Source: Termitomyces sp. T153 (taxonomy: Eukaryota > Basidiomycota > Agaricomycetes > Agaricales > Lyophyllaceae). From it: 64,000 nucleotides of DNA. Each line of letters opens with the position of its first letter. Position 1 is the first letter of the stretch. The stretch covers positions 124,001 to 188,000 of the forward strand of contig JACKQL020000092.1 of the NCBI GenBank assembly GCA_018296165.2, in the 5' to 3' direction. Below are positions 45,527 to 57,783 of the stretch, piece by piece. The notes beneath the pieces are model-generated. The model saw nothing but the letters and a program-made list of their open reading frames with translations. It was not told the DNA's origin and made no database searches. The position numbers and the translations under genes were made by a program.

Positions 45527-47140
45527 CTAATCGGGACCAAACTCAAAAGGGACGCCAACACGAGTAAGTTTCGTCAGGTTATGGGCTCGATGGGCGAAGT
45601 TTTTGACAAAAATCCTTAGCACCCCAACGGTACCTAAAAAGGCGCGGACTTCCGATAGTGACTTGCAAGGACCCCATCGCTCGATTAGCGCTAGGCGACT
45701 TTCGTCAGGGATTCGACTGCTAGGAGTACAAACGTGACTGAGAATCTTGAATGTCGGGGTGCAAAGGACAAGTTTGTGACCGGAAAAAGTGCCACTGCAA
45801 TATTTCATCCGCTGAAGGATCCTGTTAAGAAGCTCAAAGAACTCCCAGAGCGCTAGGCAGATGTTTGGATTAGCGGGATGCTTAGCGGGTTTACCGTTAA
45901 CGATCTTCCAGTCCTTGGGTCCTTTAGCGCCAACGTCATCGATAAAGCTGAGCACGTTGTGGGGTATCTCTGGCTGCAGAATAAAGGTAATGTCGTCGTG
46001 AAATATAGGCACAGAGTTGGTCCACCCCATCGGCAAGGTTACTAAGTGAAGAGCGCCAAACGGAGTCTGGAATGTCGTTAAGTCACGTGATGCTGGGTCG
46101 ATAAGTCGTTCGTCGTAGCCAACGTAGAGGTCGAGAGTGGCACCACAAATGCGTCCAGTGAAAGATTCGGCGATGTGATCTGGAAAAGGTGGTACTCCAG
46201 AATGGCGAATGGTGACACGGTTGAGCGGCTCTAGACTGTGTACAATCCTGAGCTTACCGTTTTTCTTGAGAACGCAAAACCATTGTGAGCGATAAGCGGA
46301 ATTCGAGGGTTCATAGATGCCGGCGCTGATCTTATCGCAAATAATTTCGCATACTTCCTTTTCTAGTCCTGGGGGTATGGGGCGATTGTGCTGAACCCAA
46401 GGTACATGTGGAATTGTTGGTATGCGTACTGGCGGGAAGAAGTCGGGGCGCAAACTTCCTCGTTCGGAATCTTCCCAAGCAAAGGCTTTTTCTTGCTTGG
46501 CGACCATGTCGACCAATACGTTGATTTCATCGCTAGTGAGGAACCCAGTGTCGTGGTCGCTAACCAATTTCGCTTGTCGCTCGCTGGTGAATTGCTTTGT
46601 TGGGACGAAAGGTGGCGGGTTTGGGTTAAGCGGAGGAATGGTCACTAGTGGATCGCCTATAACTTGACGCTCAATTCGAAAGTCTTCGCTAACGTGGCTA
46701 GCGACCAGTTTGGTTTTCATGACGACGGGTTTATACTTCTTCTTGACCTGTACTCCTTTTCGCTTAGGAGGTTCGTTAGCGACATACTGAGCGGGGAATA
46801 GGATGTTAACATAGGTGGGGGTAGTGTCCGTAACACATGTATCAAAGGGCAAAGTCTGTCCAAGAATCAAGGGATTAGATGTATCAGTAGAAACGAGATA
46901 AGAACGAGGTGGAAGGGACAAATCAGAAATGTCGCTAGCCATAGCATAAAGGTATGCTAGCGCGGGATTAGTCTGTGTGTTAGAATCAGTAAGCAAAATG
47001 TCTTTGTCCAAATCACAAGAAGCTATACACGTCGCTAGACCAGTTGAATGGTCATAGCTGATAACGATCACTAGGTCGCTATCTTCTTCATTGCCTCCGG
47101 CAATGAAAGCAACGGGGTGCCTCTGTTTCGAAGCAAACAT
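45527..47140 (-). pseudogene. Gypsy reverse transcriptase
   Basis: Seen: KQEKAFAWEDSERGSLRPDF, VPWVQHNRPIPPGL, GIYEPSNSAYRSQWFCVLKK, NGKLRIVHSLEPLNRVTI, ATLDLYVGYDERLIDP, FQTPFGALHLVTLPMGWTNS, and the catalytic FIDD in NVLSFIDDVGAKGP, an F-x-D-D variant of YxDD. It ends at TAG 45,527-45,529, after which the RNase H frame continues, so one CAG-to-TAG change explains the break. Its frame is offset by one base from gag-protease, with the switch near 47,130. Confidence 0.92.
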
Positions 47141-49763
47141 TTTGACGGTTGTTTCTCTTGGTTTTGCCGCGTAGAAAGGTAGGGATAGTGTGCCGTAGGC
47201 CAGTATTGGGGTCCGTGATTGTTATAGTTGTTTCGATGTCGCTAATTGTATTAACCGTACTTCGGGTTAATACGTCGAATGGGTGACCGAGTAGGATGTC
47301 GTAAGCGGGAGACCGTAAAACGTGGATTTGAAGATAGACTGTCACGTCGCCAATCGTGCATGGTACGTTTCTAGCTAGTTCCAGTGATTGATCCATGGTA
47401 CCGTTGGCACTCTGCATGTTTAGCACGATGTTGGGGTCATAGGATAAGCCAATGTCGCCAGCGATTTTGGCAGACATCGAAATAATCTGAGAACCGCTGT
47501 CGTGAATGCATTCAACTTCCTCTTTATTGTCGATCAGCATCATGACGGTACGAAGTGACTGAGATTCCTTAGCGACAGTGAGTACCACAGGCTCTTCTCC
47601 GGGGGGTAGCAAATCAATATAGGCCTCGACAGGGTCGACTGAAGCAAATGGTGCCTTGTCCGTGGTAAGTCCTTTAGCGGTATCAGCGTTGGACCCAAGC
47701 AAAAACTGGGGTTCTTCGATAGCGAACGTCGGCAAAATCTCTTCAAAAATGTCGCTGGAGTCCTGTACTGTATTAGCGCTAGCGCCAACCGATCGTTTGG
47801 GCGTAACCGCTGTCCTAAACTGATTCCTGATGTCCTGGGATACAGAGCAAAGTTCGCCAACCGATATCGTAACCTGGGTGCGTAAGACTCATTTGAAAAC
47901 CGCTTTGGATTGCTCGATGTCGTAGATGGGTGGCATAGTTCGATATGCGCCGTCGTTAGCTTTGTCGGGAGCAGCGAAATTCTGGTTAGCGGGTGGGGCG
48001 TAGCGACTAGGGATGCCAGAAAATGGATGAATAGGAGGCTGAGCAACAGGTTCCTTAGCGACGGGCAGCTGTTCCTTAGCGACGGGCGGCTGTTCCTTAG
48101 CGACGGTACGTTCAGGTGCTTTGCCTTTGTCAGCAGGCTTAGCAGCAGGAACTGGAGTGGAATCAGAAGGGGTGGAGGTTGCTGGAGGGTCACTGGTCGA
48201 GGGTGTTGCCTTTGAAGCATCACTTGCTGGTTGGTAAGTTGCGCGGGGGACTTGTACGCCGTCGAATTTTTTGCCGTTTCGCCGGAGTGCAAATAGTTCG
48301 CGTTCCAAAGCCTCGATCCGTTCTTCCTTGCTTAGCGCTCGGCCTGTGGCAACGTCCTGTTGCATTACCTCGTGTATTAGCGACTGCTGCATAGCCGCCT
48401 GCTCCGGGTCAGGGTTAGCGTTGGAAGAAAGTCTGCCTGTAACGGTTTGTCCTGGATTAAGCCGGTGCCATTCCTCGATGCATTCGATGTATAGTCGCTT
48501 GCCGAAATAGTTGGGAATCATGGCGCCAGATGGTAAAATGATCTTGCCTTTGGCGTTACGACGGATCTTACCCTGTCAGATCATTTGCTCAAGCTTGATA
48601 CAAGTGCCTCGGACCATAGTGTGACTCATTTCCCCGCAGAAGTGGCAAGTGCTGTTAGCGAACTGTTGGCGAGGTTGGGCGTTACCGCTGGTCAAAAGGG
48701 CTTCCAAACGTTCCAAGGCGCTGACGATTGCGGTAGTGGTCGCTAATTCCAATGCTTCTTGCTTAGGTGCAGGCGAAGGGACGGTCGGCGGGTTAGCGAT
48801 GGGCGATGACAAATGAATGCCGGTGGTGCCATTGCTGGTCTTAGTCATAGAAGTGTCCGTTCCTTTTAAAACCCACTTAGCACCTTCGAAGACTTGGTCA
48901 ACATTGTAAGGGTCCTCAGGATGGTGATCGGGAAGGGTGATTTCGAGGCGGCGGACGACTTTAGACCATAGCGATGTGGGGATACCTTGTTGGAACAAGC
49001 GACGTTCCTCATTATGATATAGCTTGCCGTTAGTGAGTAACCATCTAGCAATACGTTGGAAGTCCCGGTAGTAGTCAGAGAACCTTCCCAAAGTTGCTAA
49101 GCCGCTGTTGAAAGTCTGGTTAACCAGTCGTTCCAGATCGCCAAGATTATAACGAGCGCTAGCGTCAGCGCCAGGGTATAACCTAAGCACTGCCACTTTC
49201 CATTCCTGGTAAGTGTAGGGTCGAGGAGTGTCGTTACCGATAATAATATTGTCGCCAAATTCAGGTAAGCCAAGCCAAGTTTCTGCCGTGTCATAGGAAA
49301 CGTATCGAGACGCGTATTCTTTCTTTTGTGTGTCGTCAGCAATACCGCAATCAGCGAAGAGGTATTCCAGTTCTTTGAAGTATTGGGGGAGTTCCCTAGG
49401 GCGACTCTCATCCCACTTAGGTGCAGTAGTGTCATTGCGAGGTGGCATTCTAGCGCGCCGAGCAACGGGGTCATTGTTCATGTTAACGATTGTCGGATTT
49501 AGCGGAGGACAGGGGATAGTTGGCGATACGGGAATAGAGTGAGCTTTGGGGAAGAATATAGAGTCAGTTGGGGTTAAAGGTGAAAGCGGCGCGTTGAGAA
49601 AACTTTCGATGAGGGCGCCTGGGAAGTCGGCAAGGATTTCGCTAACGTCACAAAGGTTTTTAGCGGTTTTGAGTTCATTGGCAAGAGGTCGAGGACGGGC
49701 TGCTGGCGAAGAATGCTGGGGGGTCGAAAGGGAAGACTGGGGTGGTTCAAAAGGGTTTTTCAA
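47088..49763 (-). pseudogene. Gypsy gag and aspartic protease in one frame with two TGA codons
   Basis: Gag: ELPQYFKELEYLFADCG, YQEWKVAVLRLYPGADASARY, FSDYYRDFQRIARWLLTN, RRLFQQGIPTSLWSKVVRRL, and zinc knuckle CHFCGEMSHTMVRGTC. TGA at 48,576-48,578 interrupts LEQMI...QGKIRRN and TGA at 47,889-47,891 interrupts KAVFK...VLRTQVTISV, both at sites where related elements have, as far as I recall, Arg. The protease follows: VECIHDSGSQIISMS (Asp-Ser-Gly), LGHPFDVLT. The region between (48,050-48,110) has a triplicated VAKEQ/LPVAKE unit. Confidence 0.9.
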
Positions 49764-49816
49764 GCAACGTTTCGCGTGAGCTCTTGTTTCTGGCGGAATG
49801 GTTAACTTCTAAACAC

Positions 49817-49834
49817 CCCTCGCGGTGGGCTCCA
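49817..49834 (-). other. Primer-binding site of the gypsy element
   Basis: Minus strand TGGAGCCCACCGCGAGGG starts three bases after the 5' LTR. TGG is the complement of the CCA end of a tRNA; which tRNA is not determined. Confidence 0.7.
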
Positions 49835-49837
49835 AAA

Positions 49838-50914
49838 TGATGTGCTCCTATGCCGCCTAGTGCCGTGCAGGAAACCAAAAAAAAGAACCTAACACTCGTG
49901 ACTAGATAGGGTAGCTGGCAGTAGGAAGTTAATAGTTGAGGGCGAGTCAGTAACCGTCCCAGAGAACTAGAGCAAAAGTGGTGGCGTGGAAGTGAAGCCG
50001 AAAATAATCACTACAGCTGACAATAGTCGCAGCGAACTTGAAATGGTGACGGGGAGAGTAAAGGAGAGAGACAGCGGTAAGAGTAAAACTGAGATAGAAG
50101 GACGAACGTAAAGTTGTTGCTAGCCGCAATTGCTAGAATCGCTAAGTTGAAATAACAATAATAGGCACCCGTAGTCGGTACCACACTAAGTCAAGGTCGA
50201 GGTCGAAGAGGCTTGTCGCTAAGCCAAAGTCGAAAACGAGATGAGGGAAAGAGATGGGGGCAAATAAAATCTTAAGCTGGTAGCTTATAGAGAGGGGAGT
50301 GATACGATGGTGATTCGATGGTAAAATTCGATGGGGTGATGTCTATGTACAGGCAGTATTTATACGTTTTCAAAGTATAGTAAGGGAAGGTAAGTAATTA
50401 AGCGCCACTAGCGGCGGCGTCTGCCACTCTGTTTAGGTTGTGTGCCAGGCGTCAGCCCGTAACTAAGTAAAAAGTCATAGGTGAAGCCTTGGCGACAACT
50501 AATTGCTAATAAGAACCAAAAAGAGAACGAGTCCAATGTCAATACCTGAAGTATGAACACCGTTCGGGGATGTCGGTAAGCTCGACAAGGGGAATGATAG
50601 TAACAAAAGTATGCTTCTGGTAATATGTCCATATATAGTAAAGGAACGCCGTCTTGTTGCCAGGATCGCTAAGGTCGCTAATAATTGTCGCCAAGGGGGT
50701 CTAGGCCTTGATGGTCCAGGCCCAAGTTCCAGGCTTCGTGTGATGTTCCCCGTGATCAATAAGTCTCGTGGTCGCTAGAGTCTTGTGCTTCGGTCCAATC
50801 CTCGGGCTAAGTCCCGTGCGCTGAGTGTTGTGACTTGTGTCAAATTCGAAGTAGTCAGCTGCCGCTAAGTCCAAACTGCCGAAAAAGGTGCTCAGCAATA
50901 ACTGGGGCTCATCA
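49838..50914 (-). repeat. 5' LTR of the gypsy element
   Basis: Partner of 39,677-40,754; followed on the plus strand by the GTGT target duplication. Confidence 0.95.
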
Positions 50915-51190
50915 GTGTGCATCAAGGAGTTCTTTTTTGAGCTTGGGTGCATCTGTGTCTGGTAAAGACTGTATGATCTCACAGATCTTGCTCTGTAGCC
51001 CTCAGAAGATCACATGAGTGGTGGATAGCATTGGAGTCTTTGTAGCCAACACTTGAGTAGTTGCAGCTTGAAAAGATTTCAACCATCCCACTATCAATGA
51101 GATGGCTTGCCAGTCCTCATTAATGAGCTCAAATGGTCAAGGGTCCTTGTGACAATTAACAAAGGAATCAAGTGATTTCACAATTGTCAA

Positions 51191-52139
51191 GAGCTCATCC
51201 TACAGTCACTCATATAAAATGGCCATATACTCCATCATATACAGTTACAGTGTGAAGCTCTTATTTTTTTTTCTTATTGCTTGTCTAGGTACCCTTGTTC
51301 AAGAGTGTATCAATAAAATCAAGATGTTTGTGTTTGTATGGCCATTCTTGTCTGAGCATGCAAGGAATCATTTTACAAGTCCAATCATGTGCTCTATCAT
51401 TGTATTATCATAGCTAGTCATTTTGTAAGTTTTACATCCTATACTACAGTCCTTTACTTACTCTCACTTCACTATCTAAATCATATTCAAAAAATACAAT
51501 GCCAATTATATTGCATCAAGAAAAGAGCTCATTTGTGAGAGATCTCACCTCTCACTAAGAATGCCACATTGGAAAATACTCTTTTAAGTCACTACTATCT
51601 TGTCACCACTGTCAACAAAGCTTATGCTGTCCAGAATACTGGAAAACAACATTTGGCAATATCAAAACTCTTGCAAAAGAGCTTAGTCAGTATTCCTATG
51701 ATTGCTATGCCTCTACACACTGCTTCTAAGGTCTATTTTCATGGCCTATGCATATATTTTCTCTCATTTTGTTGTCTACAGCATTGCATCCATACTATGC
51801 TTCTCTGGTCTCTTCCATTTCTTTACTAAAGATTCATTTTAAAAAAGATATTGTTGCCTTTTTAATAGGCCAAGAATTTTGACAATAATGGTGAAGCTGC
51901 CCTTGCTGAAAATTTAGCTGTCACAAAGGCATTACTGCAACTCCAACTCAAGAAACTCATGAGGGATATGGACATGATTTATTTGTTGGTCTAATCTCAG
52001 CCAGGCTATGAATCCAGGGAGTGTTGAAAGGGATTCTAGCCTTGTGCCACCCCTACTATTTCCTAGATGATGAGCATGTTGATACCTGGTACAAGATAGC
52101 ATGTGAGCAGTAGTAGTCAATAGAACTGCAATGTGAGCT
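51191..52139. other. CG-free stretch, nothing recognised
   Basis: No CG seen and no ORF that I can place. It should hold either the upstream exons of the hAT relic or the missing 5' part of the chromovirus. Confidence 0.4.
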
Positions 52140-55100
52140 GTGGTGGATGCAGCTTTCAACATTTTCTCTCTCTTGTGGCAGGTTCACCCCCCAAGCTCCC
52201 TCTTCCATGGCCACTCTAGCAGCCCCACAAGCAGGTGCAACTTTTTCCCTTCCATCCTATGTTGCTCCCCTGTGCTCCCTACCCCAAGGAGTCCCAATGG
52301 ATGTCAATGCCTCTTGACAGCAATCCTCTACCCCCCTGTTGTGTCAATGCTGCAGAAAGGCAGATCACTTTGCCTGCTACTGTCCTCAAGGGCTAGAAGT
52401 CTGCTACCTGTCTACATTGGAGCAAGAAGAGCTGCTTGTCCAACTCCTAATAGCAAGAGATGCAATGGAAACTCCTTCTTCTGACACACCTGTAGCTATT
52501 CAATTCAATGAGGTGGCCAATGTAATGGAGGAGGTTCTTGCAGAGTTGGAGGAGGATTTTTAAAAGAGCAATGGATAAACCATACACTACTGTTGCCTAG
52601 TGCTAATCCTTTTGCTCCCCTGTCCATAGAATCAAATATATCTGTTGCTGCCCTTGATACTATGCCCAAAAGGATAAGCCTCTCCTCAGACATACAAACC
52701 CCCTCCCCAGCTAAGGTCTCTGCTGGAGACACACCTCCTAACCCATGCCCTCAGATTCCTGCATGGGAATACCATCTCCCCTGTTGTTACATTGTTGCTT
52801 CCACCCCTTCTACCAACTCTCTGAAGCTCCAGGTAGAAATTGAAATGACAGATACTCAGCAGACTCAAAGTGTAGTTGCCCTGCTTGATAGTGGTGCAAC
52901 AGGCCTCTTCCTTGATACAGACTATGTGCAACAACATTGTCTTACCACTTGCCCTCTAGCCTGTCCTATCCCTGTGTACAATGTTGATGGCATGCTCAAT
53001 GAAGCTGGCTCTATTTGCTCAGTGGTGGACCTGGTTACCTGTTACAAAGACCACTCTAAGCAAGCCACTTTTGCCATTACTAGTCTAGAGAAACAAGACA
53101 TGATCTTGGGGTTCACCTGGCTACATGAACACAACCCCAAGATTGATTGGATAAGGGATGAGGTGAAGATGAGCCACTGCCCTCATTGTTGCACAACTTG
53201 TGCTGAAGAAGCCCATAAGGAGCATAGAGCAGGGATTTGTGAGCATGCTACCATACACACCTGCCATACAGGGCATCTCCCTTATGCTGATCTTGATCTC
53301 CTAAATCTCCCCCCTTTGGCATTCCCTCTTAAAGGGGCCCTTTACAAGGATGTTCAAGGTGCCAGGTATGAACCTCAACAGGAAGAGGAATCCAAAGAAG
53401 AATTCACAAGTGCTCAGGACCCAGAGTCTCCAGACAAAACCATTGAAGTAGGTGATAGGATCTATGCTACAACCTTCTGCCTTCCTTCTACAGTGGCAGA
53501 GATTCAGGCTAGTCAGACCACTTCTCAACGTCTAACTAAGGCATTTGCAGCAAACTCATAGCCCAAGCCTTTTTATAGAACAGTTCCTGATTACCTCCAC
53601 AATTTTGAAGATGTATTCTCCAAGACATTCTTTGACTCACTCCCAGAGCAAAAGCAGTGGGATCATGCAATTGAGCTGGTACCAGATGCCAAACCTTCTA
53701 GCTGCAAAGTCTATTCTCTTGCACTCTGTGAGCAGGATGAGCAGGATGCATTACTATAGGAAAATTTTAGTTTCAGACAAATACAACTCTCTAAGTCCCC
53801 AATAGCCTCCCCAGTCTTTTTCATTAAGAAGAAGGATGGGTCTCTTCATCTAGTTCAAGACTATTGAGTCTTGAATGCAATGACAGTGAAGAATCACTAT
53901 CCTTTGCCACTCATCTCAGAACTCATTAACAATCTTTGAGGTGCATGCTAGTTCACCAAGTTGAATGTCTGTTGGGACTACAACAATGTGTGCATCAAGA
54001 GGGGAGATGAGTGGAAGGCAGCATTTCAAACTAATTGTAAACTCTCTGAACCTCTGGTGATGTTCTTTGGCCTTACAAACAGCCCAGCCACTTTCCAGAC
54101 TATGATGAATGACATCTTCTATAACCTAATTGCAGAAGGTGTTGTTTGTGTGTATCTTGACAATATCCTCATCTACACTAAGACTTTGGAGGAGCATTGC
54201 CAGGTCATGTGCATTGTCTAATGCCTCTGCCAACACCAGCTCTATTTAAAGCCTGAGAAATGTGAATTTGAGCGGACTAAGTTGGAGTACCTAAGATTGA
54301 TCATCTTGCATGGAATGGCTGAGATGAACCCCATTAAGGTGGCAGGTGTAGTAGAGTGGCCTGAGCCAAGGAACAAGAAGGAAGTACAGGCCTTTCTTGG
54401 GTTTGTCAATTTTTACCAGAGGTTCATACAGAATTTCTCCCACCATGCATGTTCTCTCTTTAACCTCACAGGCAAGAATGCTGCATGGCAATGGGAGCCC
54501 CCACAGCAGGCTGCCTTTGATGCCCTCAAACAAGCTGTTATCTCAAAACCTGTCCTCCTATTTCTAGACAATGACTCTCCCTTCTGTGTTAAAGCAAATA
54601 GCTTAGACTTTGCCATAGGAGCAGTCCTCTCCCAGCAATCAAAGAAGAATGGCAAGTGGCATCCAGTAGCCTTCTACTCCAAGAGCCTTAATGCAGTAGA
54701 ATGGAACTATGAAATCCATAACAAGGAGATGCTTGCCATTATTTGGTCCTTTAAAAAATGGCAGCATTTTCTTGAGGGTGCATGGCATAAGTTTGAAGTC
54801 TGAATGGACCACAAAAACCTTGAGTACTTCTGCACAGCTAAGAAGCTGAATTGATGCCAAGCTTGGTGGTCCTTGTATTTGGCCAACCTTGATTTCTCAC
54901 TGCATTACAAGCCAGGACAAGCATGGGCAAACCAGATACATTGTCCAGGCAGACTGGCCATAGCATGGGAGCGGAGGATAATGACAACATTGTCCTTCTC
55001 AAGCCAGAGCTCTTTGCTATCCATGCTTTAGAAGGAATTGTGGTCCAAGAGGACAAGGCAAACATCCTCAGAGACATACAAAGAGGAAACTGGGAGGGTG

Positions 55101-56400
55101 CACAAGAGGATGCTGTTGCCTAGGCTGCATAGGTCCTATGAGCTTGACAAGCAAGCAGAGTTAAGTTTGTGCATGCAGATGAGTGGGGTCTTCAGGATGG
55201 ACTTCTGGCCTTCCAAGGATGCATCTACATGCCTAATATTCTAGAACTTTGCCAATGCATTGTAGAGCAACATTACAACTCTCAAGTAGCCAGACATTAA
55301 GAGCTAGAAGACATTGGAGCTAGTATCTTAGAATTACTGGTGGCCTCAAATCTCCTGATATGTAGGCACCTACACTAGCACCTGTAATCTCTGCTTCTGC
55401 AACAAGCCTTGCCACCAGGTACCTATGGGGCAGCTCTACTCTCTCCCTATTCCAACTGCTTACTAGAATGTTGCATCAGTAGATTTCATTGTGGAACTCC
55501 TCAATGCTCATGGGTATAATGCTGTGATGGTGGTGGTGTATCTCTATAACAAGCAAGCTTACTTCATCTCTACTCACACTATATGCTCTGCCTTGAGAGT
55601 GGCTAGCCTGTATTAGAAGAATGTCTGGAAGCTCTATAGTCTATCAGATGGGTATGTCACTGACCAAGGCCTCCAGTTTGTGGCAGAGTTCACTGAAGAA
55701 CTGTACTACCTGCTGGAAGTGAAGCTCTATACCACTACAGCTTATCACCCTCAGACAGATGGGCAGACAGAATGTATTACCCAAAAACTGGAACAGTATC
55801 TCTACCTGTTTTATAATGAGAGGCAGGATGACTGGGATGAGCTGCTGCTGGACACTAAATTCCAATATAACAACTGCATTGGTAAAGGCCAAGGAGGACA
55901 TGGCATGGTACTATGATTGCCAATGGACACCAGCCCCAGTCTACAAGCCTAGAGACCATGTGTACTTAGATAGCTCAAGACATTAAGATAACAAGGCCAT
56001 TCCAGAAGCTGTTGCATTGTCATCTTAGCCTCTTCATAGTAGAAAAGAAGGCAGGGCCTTTGGCATACCAACTTAAACTCCCAGTGGGCCTATGCCAATT
56101 GCACTCAGTCTTCAACATTGTCAAGCTATTTCCAGCCCCAGAGGATCCAATCCTAGGCCACCACCCTAAGCCGCCCCCACCACTAGTCCTGGTCAATAAT
56201 GAGGAGGAGTATGAAGTGGTGGAAATCTTGGATAACAGGATATTCTAAGGGAAGTTGCAGTTTAAAGTGAAGTGGAAGGAATATGGCATCAAGGACATCT
56301 CTTGGGAACTGCAGGCTAATGTACATGCACCAACCCTGGTCTGGAACTTCTACTGTAGGCATTCCAATACCCCAAAAGCTGCCATTTGAGGCATCTACTC
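52140..56400 (+). pseudogene. Decayed chromodomain Ty3/gypsy element (chromovirus) gag-pol
   Basis: Gag end: LLCQCCRKADHFACYCPQGL (zinc knuckle), LSTLEQEELLVQLLIARDA. Protease: VVALLDSGATGLFLDTDYVQ. RT: HNFEDVFSKTFFDSLPEQ, IASPVFFIKKKDGSL, then after stops FGLTNSPATFQTMMNDIF and VYLDNILIYT, where the active-site YLDD has become YLDN. RNase H: FDALKQAVISKPVLLF, KWHPVAFYSKSLNAVEWNYE. Integrase: YVTDQGLQFVAEF, TTTAYHPQTDGQTECITQKL. Chromodomain: EEYEVVEILDNRIF and GKLQFKVKWKEYGIKDISWE (56,205-56,315). At least eight stops break the frame, and CG sites are almost absent. Confidence 0.9.
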
Positions 56401-56478
56401 CATTTCAACAGCTGACTAGGCAATTTGTGACTTCTTCTACCCAGTATGTTGAGATGCTGCATGCTAGAGGAGGGGTGA

Positions 56479-57100
56479 TGTCAGGGAATGTCCCATTCTC
56501 CCTCTGTCCTGTTCTCCCTCCTTATGGTTTTCCTTTATTCTCCTTTGCTTTTCCTATCTGCTGGTTCCAGTTCTAGCCCTCAAGCTGCACCAGTTCTCTG
56601 TCCATAATTCCAACCAGTGTTGCCCTCTCCACATGGCCTCTCACTGGACCCCTGGATTGTTTCCTGCATTCCTAGCCTACCACTCATTGTAGGCCTCCCA
56701 TTCTCAGACCACAGGTACTTGTGACCAAGGACTACCTTTTAGTTATATTTGCACATGGTCATATACTAGTAGTCTGGAGATCAAGGCCATTTACAATAGA
56801 TTTCCACTTTTTAATTGGACTCCAGATTTGGTTGTTGTTGGGTGTTTTTTCCAGAAGCTCTAGAGTAAATTATCCAAACACTGGCATTGGAGATCCTTAG
56901 ACTTGTTCTCTTTGGATCTCCCTCTGCCAGGTGAGTAGCTAGCACTCTAGAACTTCTTGTAGATACTAAATAGACTTTGGATCTCCCTCTGCCAGTTGTG
57001 TGAGTGAGCCACAGCCTCCAGAGGTTGCCCTTACAATAGTGTGGGAGTACACAATAAAAAATAGCTATTTCAGCAGTTTTATCTTCTGATAATATCAAGT
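56479..57100 (+). repeat. Probable 3' LTR of the chromovirus
   Basis: Begins TGTCAGGGAATGTCCC just after the chromodomain tail and GGAGGGG purines, as expected, and includes an AATAAAAAA near 57,052. Its end is not fixed because no 5' LTR was found. 57,101-57,570 shows no gene. Confidence 0.55.
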
Positions 57101-57570
57101 ATAAGCCATTCTCAAAGTTTTCTGTCAGCAGCTCAATAGTGTCGAAGAGATGGCATGCTATCTGACTACTCATAGAATTGCCTTCAACACTGAAGATAAA
57201 GCTCATACAAATAAAAAAACATTATAAGCCTCCTCAGATTTACATTATATTATGCACTTTGAGTCAGCTTAGAAAAGAATACAAATCTAGAATGGAAGAC
57301 TGAAACATTTATATTAAGGCTAGAAATAATTTCTTATTAGAGCCTGCTGAGTACATGGCTTTGTCAGCTTAAAGTATCATTGCAAAGATAGCTTGGGACA
57401 TTGTTCCAATCAAGATTATTTCCAAGAATGTTTTTGTTGATGGTGAAAAGATTATACAACATAAAAAACATATTTTTATCAATCATAATCTAACACTGAA
57501 GGAAAAAATTCCTATTTGTGGCATTTATTCAGTCTATAGAAATCAGTACATACATATCCTTTGCTTTATA

Positions 57571-57783
57571 CAGTGGCTCAAAAAACTGTCCCAATATTTT
57601 ATACTTTTTGAAAGATGACATTGGTATGAAGAATTGGAAGTATTTAAAATTCTGGTTAAATCATGTAGAATATGATGGCATTGTGGCTACAAATTGCATT
57701 TTAGTTTATGTAATTTAAATCAAAACTGATGAAGTAATAGCCATGTTAAAATATTCACTCATTGGGACAGTTTTTTGAGCATC
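57571..57783 (+). repeat. Left terminal inverted repeat of the Tc1 element
   Basis: 213 bp; starts GGCTCAAAAAACTGTCCCAA after CAGT and ends with the inverted form ATTGGGACAGTTTTTTGAGC plus ATC, so an inverted repeat exists inside each TIR. Confidence 0.85.

Larger units (their letters stand above)
39677..50914 (-). mobile_element. Young Ty3/gypsy LTR retrotransposon, full length, 11.2 kb
   Basis: LTRs of 1078 and 1077 bp (39,677-40,754 and 49,838-50,914) begin TGATG and end CATCA and differ at only about ten places by eye. Target duplication GTGT at 39,673-39,676 and 50,915-50,918. Minus-strand order: 5' LTR, PBS, gag-protease, RT, RNase H, integrase with GPY/F end, then an antisense plus-strand gene, PPT, 3' LTR. 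It keeps abundant CG sites, unlike its hAT host. A handful of nonsense codons disable this copy. 42,929-43,366 between the integrase and the antisense gene shows no ORF. Confidence 0.95.
39612..51190 (-). pseudogene. hAT-family transposase relic split by the gypsy insertion
   Basis: Only the two ends of this range belong to it: 50,915-51,190 and 39,612-39,676. On the minus strand the first part reads FELINEDWQAISLIVGWLKS, FQAATTQVLATKTPMLSTTH, then LPDTDAPKLKKELLDAH; it stops at the gypsy target site. The second part continues the same codon phase as LKLSNYYSKFDESPFYLW and reaches an intact GTAAGT donor at 39,611. These strings match hAT transposases of basidiomycetes. Both parts lack CG sites. 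Upstream and downstream exons are not identified. Confidence 0.72.

Noticed and set aside
48050..48110. CRISPR-like short repeats (TTCCTTAGCGACGG units)
   Set aside because: Three adjacent units without spacers; they encode a VAKEQ-type repeat of gag, and the host is eukaryotic.
57518..57718. 66-codon ORF in the Tc1 left end
   Set aside because: Spans the TA target and the terminal inverted repeat, so it is not a gene.
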